A DNA stretch of 9,488 nt. Source: Cyanobacteria bacterium T3Sed10_376R1m (GTDB lineage: Bacteria > Cyanobacteriota > Cyanobacteriia > Cyanobacteriales > Cyanobacteriaceae). The stretch covers positions 1 to 9,488 of the forward strand of contig PXEJ01000167.1 of the NCBI GenBank assembly GCA_003566215.1, given 5' to 3'. Shown here piece after piece: positions 1-6,520 of the stretch. How positions within the stretch are numbered: the stretch's first letter is position 1; every line of letters begins with the position of its first letter. The notes beneath the pieces are model-generated. The model was not told the origin of the DNA, did no database searches, and saw only the letters and a program-made list of their open reading frames with translations. The position numbers and the translations under genes were made by a program.

Positions 1-105
1 AATGATAGTCGTGCATTATGGGGTTTGGTGTTGATTTTTCTTTCCCTTGCTACTCTTATTCCCGTTACTCCTAGTTTGGCTATTCGTTTGGGTATTGGTT
101 TTTAA
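1..105 (+). CDS. C-terminal tail of an unidentified membrane protein (5' end outside window)
   Basis: Frame 1 is open from the first base to a TAA at 103-105 and encodes 34 residues. Residues about 6-29 are almost entirely hydrophobic (ALWGLVLIFLSLATLIP and onward), interrupted by a VTPSLA turn, and the tail ends in RLGIGF. This looks like the last transmembrane segment of an integral membrane protein. The frame stays open to the window edge and the codon use (mostly T-ending) matches the next gene, which supports it as real coding sequence. I do not recognise the family from so short a piece. It lies 57 bases upstream of the glycosyl hydrolase gene on the same strand, so co-transcription is possible but not shown. 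Confidence 0.6.
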   Translation, partial: NDSRALWGLVLIFLSLATLIPVTPSLAIRLGIGF

Positions 106-130
106 ATTCTCAAAAATTTTTTTCACCTGT

Positions 131-136
131 TATGAT
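131..136 (+). promoter_or_regulatory. Possible -10 element for the glycosyl hydrolase gene
   Basis: TATGAT matches the -10 consensus at five of six positions and lies 26 bases before the ATG at 163. No good -35 box is present at 16-18 bases upstream, where the sequence is AT-rich (around 108-113). The call rests on the -10 match and position only. Confidence 0.25.
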
Positions 137-162
137 AGTCGAGTATTTGTGTGTGATAAGAA

Positions 163-1611
163 ATGAGAAAAAATCATTGGTTGATTGCTACTATTGCTCT
201 CATATCATTTTTTTGTGAAATTATATTTACAACTCCTGTTTTGAGTGCAAATGATGCTTATTGTAGATTTGATCAAAGTTCCGTTAGTACTAAGGCACAG
301 TTAAGAGAACAAGCTTTTCAGGGTAATAATGTTCAAACTAGGGGACAATATCAACAAGTTGTCCAGCGTCATAGTCAGATGTTGCGAGATTGTCGTAATC
401 GTAATTGGCTAAAAGAACAGGCTATTTGGCTAAGAATTTATCCCTGTGATGTACGAGAAGGTGCGATCGAGAAAGTATTGGATCAGATTGTCAATTTGGG
501 TTATAACACTGTATATATAGAAGTATTTTTTGATGGTAGGGTTTTATTACCGAAAAATGGGAATAATACTATTTGGTCTAGTGTTGTGGATGCCCCCGGT
601 TATGAAAATAGAGATTTATATGCAGAAACCTTACAAAAAGGTCGGGAAAGGGGCTTAAAAATGTATGCTTGGATGTTTGCTCTTAATTACGGCTATTCCT
701 ATGGGATTAGGGGCGATCGCACCTCTGTTTTAGCCCTCAACGGTAAAGGAGAAAATAGTATCAATTATGTTGACGATGGTTCTCAGACTTTCGTTGATCC
801 TTATAATTCCCTTGCCAGACAAGACTATAACCGATTACTTCAAGCCGTCTTACAGCGTCGCCCCGATGGAATCCTCTTTGATTATATTCGTTATCCCCGT
901 GGTAGCGGTTCATATTCTGTTGCCTCTAAAGTAAAAGATTTATGGATTTATGGAGATGCTTCAAAACAAGCACTATTTAGAAGGGCTCAAAATCGTCAGG
1001 GTAGATGGTTATTAGAAAGATATGTTAATCAAGGATTTATTAATGGTAACGACTTAAAGCAAATGGAAGAACTTTTCCCAGACGAAACAACCCCTGTCTG
1101 GCAAGGAAGAAGTCCTGCCGCCCCCAATAATCTCTCCCGATTACAACTAGATTTATGGTATTTCACCGTTGCCCATGCCGCCCAAGGGGTTATAGATTTT
1201 CTTGATTTTGTCACTAGCCAAGCCAGACAACAAGGTATTCCCGCTGGTGCGGTGTTTTTTCCAGAAGGAAATGAACCCGTAGGAGAAATCGGTTTTGACT
1301 CGAGAGTTCAACCCTGGGATAACTTCTCTCAAAGTTTAGAATGGCATCCCATGTCTTACGCTCTTTGTGGCAATGCCACCTGTATCACAAGGCAAGTACA
1401 AAGGGTAATAGATAGCAATCGTTCTAACGTCCGCAACATTAAACCTGTTCTAGCAGGTCAGTGGGGTCTAAGTCAAGGGCAACGCCCCTCTTTGGAAATA
1501 CAAATGGAGGGCATTAGGCGTTCTAACCCCGGTGTATCTTCCATTAGTCACTTTGCTTATTCGTGGATTGAACCTCAACACACCAGAGAAAGAGAAAGTT
1601 GTCGATTATAA
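163..1611 (+). CDS. Secreted family 10 glycosyl hydrolase (GHL10/DUF187-type)
   Basis: The 482-residue protein begins with a classic Sec signal peptide: MRKN, a hydrophobic core at about 6-22, and a probable cleavage after VLSA near residue 29. It should therefore be periplasmic or extracellular. The mature part resembles the GHL10 (DUF187) TIM-barrel family. It has the first barrel strands at 85-122 (AIWLRIYP, then GYNTVYIEVFFDGR), a YAWMFALNYG strand at 168-177, and the family hallmark GILFDYIRYPR at 236-246, whose Asp240 is a likely active-site acid. A segment at about 250-325 follows this hallmark as an apparent elaboration of the barrel. The WHPMSYALCG motif lies at 394-403. The family is linked to cell-wall or exopolysaccharide cleavage, but the substrate cannot be read from sequence. 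The ATG at 163 is favoured because it places the signal peptide at the N-terminus. Six cysteines (34, 77, 95, 402, 407, 480) remain after cleavage. Confidence 0.85.
   Translation: MRKNHWLIATIALISFFCEIIFTTPVLSANDAYCRFDQSSVSTKAQLREQAFQGNNVQTRGQYQQVVQRHSQMLRDCRNRNWLKEQAIWLRIYPCDVREGAIEKVLDQIVNLGYNTVYIEVFFDGRVLLPKNGNNTIWSSVVDAPGYENRDLYAETLQKGRERGLKMYAWMFALNYGYSYGIRGDRTSVLALNGKGENSINYVDDGSQTFVDPYNSLARQDYNRLLQAVLQRRPDGILFDYIRYPRGSGSYSVASKVKDLWIYGDASKQALFRRAQNRQGRWLLERYVNQGFINGNDLKQMEELFPDETTPVWQGRSPAAPNNLSRLQLDLWYFTVAHAAQGVIDFLDFVTSQARQQGIPAGAVFFPEGNEPVGEIGFDSRVQPWDNFSQSLEWHPMSYALCGNATCITRQVQRVIDSNRSNVRNIKPVLAGQWGLSQGQRPSLEIQMEGIRRSNPGVSSISHFAYSWIEPQHTRERESCRL
713..720. repeat. HIP1 octamer GCGATCGC
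   Basis: Perfect copy of the highly iterated palindrome of cyanobacterial genomes, here inside the glycosyl hydrolase coding sequence. It is useful mainly as a taxonomic signature. Confidence 0.9.
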
Positions 1612-1653
1612 CTCTCCCTTGTTTATGGGTGGGAAGAATGATGATAAGATTAC

Positions 1654-1727
1654 AAGGGCGATTGATTATTAAATTTGTATGGGTAATGTAGCTATTCTCT
1701 TAAATACACTACCTTGCGATCGCCCTT
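1654..1727. repeat. 9-bp inverted repeat upstream of serA (arms 1654-1662 and 1719-1727)
   Basis: AAGGGCGAT at 1654-1662 is the exact reverse complement of ATCGCCCTT at 1719-1727, with 56 bases between. The right arm overlaps a HIP1 octamer, so the pairing may be incidental. It lies in the 148-base gap between the glycosyl hydrolase and serA. The loop is too long and no T-run follows, so it is not a standard terminator. No role is evident. Confidence 0.4.
1716..1723. repeat. HIP1 octamer GCGATCGC (intergenic)
   Basis: Perfect HIP1 copy, 36 bases upstream of the serA start. It is the only one of the four copies in the window that lies outside a coding region. Confidence 0.9.
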
Positions 1728-1759
1728 ATTAGCACAATTAAAATTATATTTAGTTTAAT

Positions 1760-3343
1760 ATGGCAAAAGTTCTAGTATCAGATCCTGTGGACGAAACAGG
1801 TATAAAAATTCTCTCTCAAGTAGCACGGGTAGATGTTAATACAGGATTATCAGAAGATGAATTAATCGCCATTATTCCTCAATACGATGGGTTAATGATT
1901 CGTTCTGGCACTAAAGTAACCCAAAAAGTAATCGAAGCTGCCGAAAATCTGAAAATTATCGGCCGAGCAGGAGTTGGTGTTGACAACGTAGATGTTGCCG
2001 CTGCTACCCGTAGGGGAATAGTGGTAGTCAACTCCCCAGAGGGTAATACTGTCGCCGCGGCTGAACACGCTTTGGCAATGATGTTATCTCTTTCTCGTCA
2101 CATTCCTGATGCTAATCAATCCGTAAAAGCAAATAAATGGGATCGTAAAAGCTATATTGGTTCTGAAGTTTATAAAAAAACTTTAGGAGTTGTCGGTTTA
2201 GGCAAAATTGGTTCTCATGTTGCTAAAGTATCTAAGGCTATGGGCATGAAAATTTTAGCCTATGATCCTTTTATATCCCAAGAAAGAGCTAATCAATTAG
2301 GTTGCATTTTAGTTGATTTAGATATTCTCTTCAGTGAGTCTGACTATATCACTCTGCACATTCCCAAAACAAAAGAAACCGCTAACCTCATCAATGCTCA
2401 AACTTTGGCTATGATGAAACCCACTGTGCGGATTATCAACTGTGCTAGGGGTGGAGTGATTGATGAAGATGCTCTCTATAAAGCCTTGAAAGAAGGTACA
2501 GTAGGCGGTGCTGCCCTTGATGTGTTTGCTTCTGAACCCTTAGGGGAGTCAAAATTAAGAGAATTAGGTAGTAATGTGGTCTTAACCCCTCATTTAGGAG
2601 CATCCACTGCTGAAGCACAGGTTAATGTGGCGATCGATGTTGCTGAACAAATTAGAGACGTACTACTCGGACTCCCTGCCCGTAGTGCTGTAAATATCCC
2701 CGGATTAAGTCCCGATGTAATGGAAAAATTACGCCCTTATATGCGTCTAGCCGAAACCTTAGGCAACTTAGTTGGACAACTTGCCGGGGATAGGGTAGAG
2801 AGTCTCAATGTTAAATTACAAGGAGATTTAGCGGATGGTAACAGCAGTCAACCTTTGGTTGTCGCTTCTCTCAAGGGTTTACTTTCCAAAGCTCTAAGGG
2901 AAAGAGTTAACTATGTTAACGCTGCCATTGAAGCCAAAGAAAGAGGTATTCATTTAGTAGAAACTAGAGACGCAACCATCAAGGATTATAGTAACTCTAT
3001 TTATTTAGAAGCCGTTGGCACCAAGGGTACTCATTCTGTGACAGGCGCTTTATTAAACGATGGTGATATTCGTATTACCAATGTTAACGGCTTCCCTGTA
3101 AATGTTCCCCCTAATACTTATATGCTCTTTACCCTACATCGTGATGTACCCGGTATTATTGGTAAAATCGGTTCTTTGCTAGGCAATTTTAATGTCAACA
3201 TCGCCAGTATGCAAGTAGGACGCAAAATTGTCCGTGGAGATGCGGTGATGGTATTGAGCATTGATGATCCTTTGCCAGAAGGTGTTTTACCTGAAATTCT
3301 TAAGGTGGGTGGAGTCACTGACGCTTATACTGTCAGCTTGTAA
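1760..3343 (+). CDS. serA: D-3-phosphoglycerate dehydrogenase
   Basis: SerA oxidises 3-phosphoglycerate to 3-phosphohydroxypyruvate with NAD+, the first step of the phosphorylated serine pathway in the cytosol. The 527-residue length fits the long, tetrameric form with an extra intervening domain. Visible in order: a substrate domain with [10 protein letters not shown] at 69-78; the NAD-binding glycine motif GLGKIG at 146-151; INCARGG at 226-232 with catalytic Arg230; DVFASEP at 254-260 with Glu259; and LTPHLGAS at 275-282 with catalytic His278. An allosteric substrate-binding domain spans about 318-450. A C-terminal ACT domain at about 455-527 begins [16 protein letters not shown]. The ACT domain is the usual serine-sensing regulatory module, so feedback inhibition by serine is plausible but not shown. 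No Shine-Dalgarno sequence precedes the ATG, and the leader is AT-rich. No residue that I could check is missing. Confidence 0.97.
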   Translation: MAKVLVSDPVDETGIKILSQVARVDVNTGLSEDELIAIIPQYDGLMIRSGTKVTQKVIEAAENLKIIGRAGVGVDNVDVAAATRRGIVVVNSPEGNTVAAAEHALAMMLSLSRHIPDANQSVKANKWDRKSYIGSEVYKKTLGVVGLGKIGSHVAKVSKAMGMKILAYDPFISQERANQLGCILVDLDILFSESDYITLHIPKTKETANLINAQTLAMMKPTVRIINCARGGVIDEDALYKALKEGTVGGAALDVFASEPLGESKLRELGSNVVLTPHLGASTAEAQVNVAIDVAEQIRDVLLGLPARSAVNIPGLSPDVMEKLRPYMRLAETLGNLVGQLAGDRVESLNVKLQGDLADGNSSQPLVVASLKGLLSKALRERVNYVNAAIEAKERGIHLVETRDATIKDYSNSIYLEAVGTKGTHSVTGALLNDGDIRITNVNGFPVNVPPNTYMLFTLHRDVPGIIGKIGSLLGNFNVNIASMQVGRKIVRGDAVMVLSIDDPLPEGVLPEILKVGGVTDAYTVSL

Positions 3344-3397
3344 ACTTATCCTGTAGTGTTCGGTTTGGAATAATTGACAGCAAGTAACTTCTTTAAA

Positions 3398-3427
3398 CTA
3401 AAAATCCTCGCCCCAAAAATGCGAGGA
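3398..3427 (-). terminator. Terminator-like hairpin oriented leftward
   Basis: The arms TCCTCGC (3405-3411) and GCGAGGA (3421-3427) form a perfect 7-bp stem with a 9-base loop. Read on the minus strand, the stem is followed directly by TTTTTAGTTT, which is the layout of an intrinsic terminator. On the plus strand the hairpin is preceded by A5 and followed by AGGTCAAC, so it would be a poor rho-independent terminator for serA, whose stop lies about 60 bases upstream. It could still stabilise the serA transcript end. Confidence 0.4.
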
Positions 3428-3515
3428 AGGTCAACATTCTGAACACGAACTCAGGTATTATTTATTAATAAATTTATTCAAACGAATCTTTATTTGCTTC
3501 AATTTTTTATATCAA

Positions 3516-4439
3516 ATGATAGTTTATGATGCAGTTTTCTGTGTTTCACCGGAACATAAATATATCGCACTAAAAGCTATTAAATCTTTAGCAATTTTTT
3601 CCAAAGCAAAAAGAATATTTGTGATAACTGCACAAAATAATTTTGTTTTTTTTTACACAAACTTAAACTGTGAATCATTATCTTTAATACTACTAGATGA
3701 AGATGACATTATAGAAGGTGTAGATCTATTTTTTGTCAAGAAAGTGTTAGAAGAAAGAATTGGGATAAATGAGCGTGCTGGATGGTACTTTCAACAATTT
3801 ATAAAAATGGCAGTATCCAAAGAAATAATAGATTTAGCTTCTTTTTATTTACTTTGGGATAGTGATACTTTAATGTTAGATTATATTACCTTTTTTGATT
3901 CTAATAATCGAGTATTAATTAATCCGAAGAAGGAATATCATAAACCATATTTTGATGTTATGAAAAAAATAATTGGATTAGATAAAAAAGTCAATTTTTC
4001 TTTTATATCAGAGCATTTAATGATTAATAAAAACTATATGCAAGAACTTATTAATATTATTCAGAAAAATGCACCAGAAAATGTTTTATGGGTCAAATTT
4101 ATTCTTGACTCTATTGATGATGATTCTTTATCTGGTTCTGGATTTAGTGAGTATGAAATATATGGAAATTTTATTAGTGTTAAATATAAAAATAGTTATT
4201 CTTGTCGTTCATTAAAATCAACTCGCAATGGAGCAAATTTTTATGGCATAAATCCTGATAAGTATGATATTTTTTATTTGACAAAATTTAATTATAAAAT
4301 AGTTACATTTGAACATTGGCAACCTAGTTTTGAATTTTTTATATTGATCAATAAGATTTTAGCTAAAGTTTTCTATGAGGTTAGATTGTTTCTTAATAAA
4401 GATGATCTACAACTGAAAAATATTACACAAATTTTTTAA
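3516..4439 (+). CDS. DUF6492-type putative glycosyltransferase
   Basis: This 307-residue protein has no signal peptide or clear membrane helix and is probably cytosolic or peripheral. Recognisable elements are an N-terminal beta-strand region (DAVFCVSPEHKYIALKAIKSL, broken here as residues 5-25), GWYFQQFIKM at 89-98, and YLLWDSDT at 111-118. The DSD at 115-117 resembles the DxD metal/nucleotide-sugar motif of GT-A glycosyltransferases. EHLMI lies at 166-170, FSEYEIYGNF at 210-219 and FEHWQ at 265-269. This order matches my recollection of the DUF6492 family, which often sits in surface-polysaccharide loci. Donor and acceptor are unknown. Sampled 60-base lines are about 18-28% GC, against about 35-47% in serA. 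I see no CGATCG core in it. Both points suggest recent acquisition. The ATG has no Shine-Dalgarno sequence. It converges with the fucosyltransferase gene, with 20 bases between the stops. Confidence 0.7.
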   Translation: MIVYDAVFCVSPEHKYIALKAIKSLAIFSKAKRIFVITAQNNFVFFYTNLNCESLSLILLDEDDIIEGVDLFFVKKVLEERIGINERAGWYFQQFIKMAVSKEIIDLASFYLLWDSDTLMLDYITFFDSNNRVLINPKKEYHKPYFDVMKKIIGLDKKVNFSFISEHLMINKNYMQELINIIQKNAPENVLWVKFILDSIDDDSLSGSGFSEYEIYGNFISVKYKNSYSCRSLKSTRNGANFYGINPDKYDIFYLTKFNYKIVTFEHWQPSFEFFILINKILAKVFYEVRLFLNKDDLQLKNITQIF

Positions 4440-4459
4440 GAATCAAAAAAAGTGTCAAG

Positions 4460-5233
4460 CTATATTTTAATCATATAGTTAGTGTATAAGTCTTTGGTGT
4501 CAAGATTTTTTAATTTTTCTCCAAACCAAATAGATGGAGCAATAACTTTTTTATAAGGATTAGTATTTAACCAACTAGCCCACCAGCTAAAAGAACTATT
4601 GGCGATAATTTGATGGGGACACATACTCATTAAGTATAGGTCTAAGTCATCCCGATCGCCCTTCCAAAAAGAAAAACAATCCCGATTAAAAATAGATTGA
4701 TTTCGACACCAATCCAAATCATCAGAAAAAACGACATAGGAAGTATTTTGCTCAAATTGAGCCATTGCTTGGATATAGTAGTCTAAAGAACAAATAGGAT
4801 GATGCTTGGGGTATTTTAGATAATCTCCCCTACGGACATGGATAGCACACTGAGGATGATTTAACTTTGAACTATAGATATAATCTAATTTTTCCTTTAT
4901 TAGTGGGGGAGGCAAAAATAATTTGAGGATAGAATCTCGATATTTAATAAAATATTTCTCTGATTGAAAATACCCTGATAACTTCATTTTAGGGTGATAT
5001 GCGATCGGCGAGTAAAAATGATTTTTTTCTTTAAAAACATGAGGAAACCACACTTTTTTGTCGATTAAAGATCGATAAAAAGTTTCTTGATAATAATTTG
5101 TTGATTTACTTCGTTGATAGCTACTTTTAAGATTAAACACCGCATCATCATTATTTTCCCACGCCACCGCCAAAGTGGTAGCCACCTGAAATAGTTGATT
5201 TCCCAAACCCCCGGCTAATTTACAAGTAATCAT
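4460..5233 (-). CDS. Alpha-1,2-fucosyltransferase-like glycosyltransferase, family GT11
   Basis: GT11 enzymes transfer fucose from GDP-fucose to glycans, usually in an alpha-1,2 linkage, during surface-polysaccharide or LPS assembly. The 257-residue protein shows the family signatures: LAGGLGNQLFQ at 6-16 near the N-terminus, the GDP-binding HVRRGDY at 132-138, FSDDLDWC at 169-176, and NSSFSWWASW at 212-221 near the C-terminus. The length is slightly below the roughly 280-300 residues I expect for the family, but all motifs are present and the tail IAPSIWFG (231-238) is normal, so it does not look truncated. It follows trpS on the same strand after 36 bases and may be read from the trpS promoter. 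GC in sampled lines is about 35-45% and CGATCG cores are present, unlike its convergent neighbour. The acceptor and exact linkage are inferred from the family only. Confidence 0.88.
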   Translation of the reverse strand: MITCKLAGGLGNQLFQVATTLAVAWENNDDAVFNLKSSYQRSKSTNYYQETFYRSLIDKKVWFPHVFKEKNHFYSPIAYHPKMKLSGYFQSEKYFIKYRDSILKLFLPPPLIKEKLDYIYSSKLNHPQCAIHVRRGDYLKYPKHHPICSLDYYIQAMAQFEQNTSYVVFSDDLDWCRNQSIFNRDCFSFWKGDRDDLDLYLMSMCPHQIIANSSFSWWASWLNTNPYKKVIAPSIWFGEKLKNLDTKDLYTNYMIKI

Positions 5234-5269
5234 ATCTCAATTGGTTTTGCCTCAAGAAATTATACGCTG

Positions 5270-6271
5270 CTAAACCAAAAATCCTAAGGCAGATTTGACC
5301 CTTTTCAGGGTTGCATTAGCCACCATTTCCGCTTTTTCCTTTCCTTCCTTCAACACAGTATCTAAATAACCCTTTTCTCTCATTATTTCTTCGTACTTTT
5401 CTTGAATGGGAGTCAGCCCCTCGATAGTTGCTTCCGTTAGTAAAGGCTTAAATTTACCCCAACCCATATCCGCACATTCTAGGGCAACCTTTTCTTTAGT
5501 TTGGTTACTAAAAATAGAATAAAGAGTTAATAAATTATTACACTCAGGACGTTGAGGATCAAAACTCAAACCCATAACAGGATCAGTTTTACATTTTTTA
5601 ATTTTTTTCTTAATCATTTCTGGAGAATCTAATAAACTAATGCGACTCAACTCAGAAGGATCAGATTTAGACATTTTTTTTGTGCCATCACTTAAACTCA
5701 TTACCCTTGCACCCTCTTTTTTGATAAGGGGTTCAGGAATTTTAAACACCGGATTTTCCTCAGAAGCGAATTTGTCATTGAAACGAATGGCTATATCACG
5801 GGTTAATTCTAAATGTTGTTTTTGATCTTCTCCTACAGGTACTTGATCAGCATCATATAACAATATATCCGCCGCCATTAAAATTGGGTAATCTAACAAA
5901 CCAACACTAACGTTTTCTCCTTGCTTGATTGCTTTTTCCTTAAATTGGATCATCCGTTCTAACCAATTTAACGGGGTAGTACAGTTGAGTAACCACGCTA
6001 ATTCGCTATGGGAACTAACATGGGATTGAACAAAGATTGTAGAGTATTGAAGATCAATACCACAAGCTAAATATAAACTAGCAATGGTGTATGTATCTTT
6101 TGCTAAAACTTCTGGATTGTGAGGTACGGTAATGGCATGGAGGTCAACTACACAAAAAAAATTATCATATTGAGGTTGCATTTCAACCCAGTTACGAATT
6201 GCGCCTAAATAGTTGCCGATATGTAAATTTCCTGTTGGTTGCACCCCTGATAAAATACGTTTTTTACTCAT
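5270..6271 (-). CDS. trpS: Tryptophanyl-tRNA synthetase
   Basis: TrpS is the class I aminoacyl-tRNA synthetase that activates tryptophan with ATP and loads it onto tRNA-Trp. The 333-residue protein has the standard bacterial length. It shows the N-terminal SGVQPTGNLHIGNYLGA (8-24) containing the HIGH-class motif HIGN at 17-20, the Trp-pocket region LMAADILLYDAD at 131-142, VPVGEDQKQHLELTRDIA at 144-161, and the KMSKS loop exactly at 199-203. The ATG at 6271 places HIGN at the usual distance from the N-terminus. It is transcribed divergently from murC. A perfect TATAAT lies about 34 bases upstream of the start. The fucosyltransferase gene follows it closely and may share its transcript. Confidence 0.97.
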   Translation of the reverse strand: MSKKRILSGVQPTGNLHIGNYLGAIRNWVEMQPQYDNFFCVVDLHAITVPHNPEVLAKDTYTIASLYLACGIDLQYSTIFVQSHVSSHSELAWLLNCTTPLNWLERMIQFKEKAIKQGENVSVGLLDYPILMAADILLYDADQVPVGEDQKQHLELTRDIAIRFNDKFASEENPVFKIPEPLIKKEGARVMSLSDGTKKMSKSDPSELSRISLLDSPEMIKKKIKKCKTDPVMGLSFDPQRPECNNLLTLYSIFSNQTKEKVALECADMGWGKFKPLLTEATIEGLTPIQEKYEEIMREKGYLDTVLKEGKEKAEMVANATLKRVKSALGFLV

Positions 6272-6304
6272 TCTTTTTTATTTTATGTAACTACCCAGTG
6301 GCAA

Positions 6305-6310
6305 ATTATA
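6305..6310 (-). promoter_or_regulatory. Probable -10 element of the trpS promoter
   Basis: Read on the minus strand this is a perfect TATAAT, predicting a start about 25-28 bases before the trpS ATG. The -35 region 16 bases upstream reads TTCATG, a weak match of three of six. The placement in a divergent intergenic region supports it. Confidence 0.5.
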
Positions 6311-6410
6311 CCATTTATTTGGTGGGCATGAACCAGTCTTGTCATAAAGGGGTTGACCTTTACCAGTAATGGTTAAAACTTTTGTTTGCGATTGTCTCTG
6401 GGCTACTTTA

Positions 6411-6440
6411 TTGACAAAAAAATACTAACTGAATTAAAAA
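6411..6440 (+). promoter_or_regulatory. Possible murC promoter
   Basis: A perfect -35 hexamer TTGACA lies at 6411-6416. At an 18-base spacing TAAAAA (6435-6440) matches four of six -10 positions. This would give an untranslated leader of about 75 bases before the murC GTG. The -10 is weak, so the exact promoter is uncertain. The rest of the 249-base trpS-murC gap holds two short dyads (ACCA-N6-TGGT at 6310-6323 and ACCA-N4-TGGT at 6362-6373) but no RNA gene. Confidence 0.35.
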
Positions 6441-6505
6441 TCTTCAGAATATTTACATAAATCAGTATATTATTAAAGCTAATTTACGATAATCTGTATT
6501 GTGTT

Positions 6506-6512
6506 GAGGAGA
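6506..6512 (+). promoter_or_regulatory. Shine-Dalgarno sequence deciding the murC GTG start
   Basis: GAGGAGA ends 8 bases before the GTG at 6521, an ideal spacing. It is the clearest ribosome-binding site in the window and supports GTG as the initiation codon rather than a later ATG. Confidence 0.75.
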
Positions 6513-6520
6513 CTGAGAAA

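Noticed and set aside
2..141. 10-base direct repeat ATGATAGTCG at 2-11 and 132-141
   Set aside because: One copy is coding and the other sits at the putative -10 element. No further copies or mobile-element features were seen, so coincidence is the simplest reading.
1029..1214. Short minus-strand frames inside the glycosyl hydrolase, and similar antisense frames in serA (3118-3318), trpS (5640-5825) and murB (8582-8770)
   Set aside because: All are shadows of well supported genes on the opposite strand, with no start signals or familiar sequence.
1612..1759. NtcA-type GTA-N8-TAC site or tRNA gene in the gaps, including the serA leader
   Set aside because: No correctly spaced NtcA site and no cloverleaf-forming sequence were found in any intergenic gap. 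All gaps are under 250 bases.
3460..3473. 14-base palindrome ATTTATTAATAAAT upstream of the DUF6492 gene
   Set aside because: It is a perfect palindrome made only of A and T in a very AT-rich region, so it is expected by chance and matches no operator I know.
5241..5278. 7-base inverted repeat TTGGTTT/AAACCAA between trpS and the fucosyltransferase gene, as a terminator
   Set aside because: The 24-base spacer is long, the stem is weak, and one arm overlaps the trpS stop. No clear T-run follows on the minus strand.
6283..6345. 20-residue minus-strand frame with one Trp codon upstream of trpS, as a possible attenuator leader peptide
   Set aside because: It has a single Trp codon and no ribosome-binding site. 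The TATAAT predicted for trpS lies inside it, so the transcript would not contain its start.
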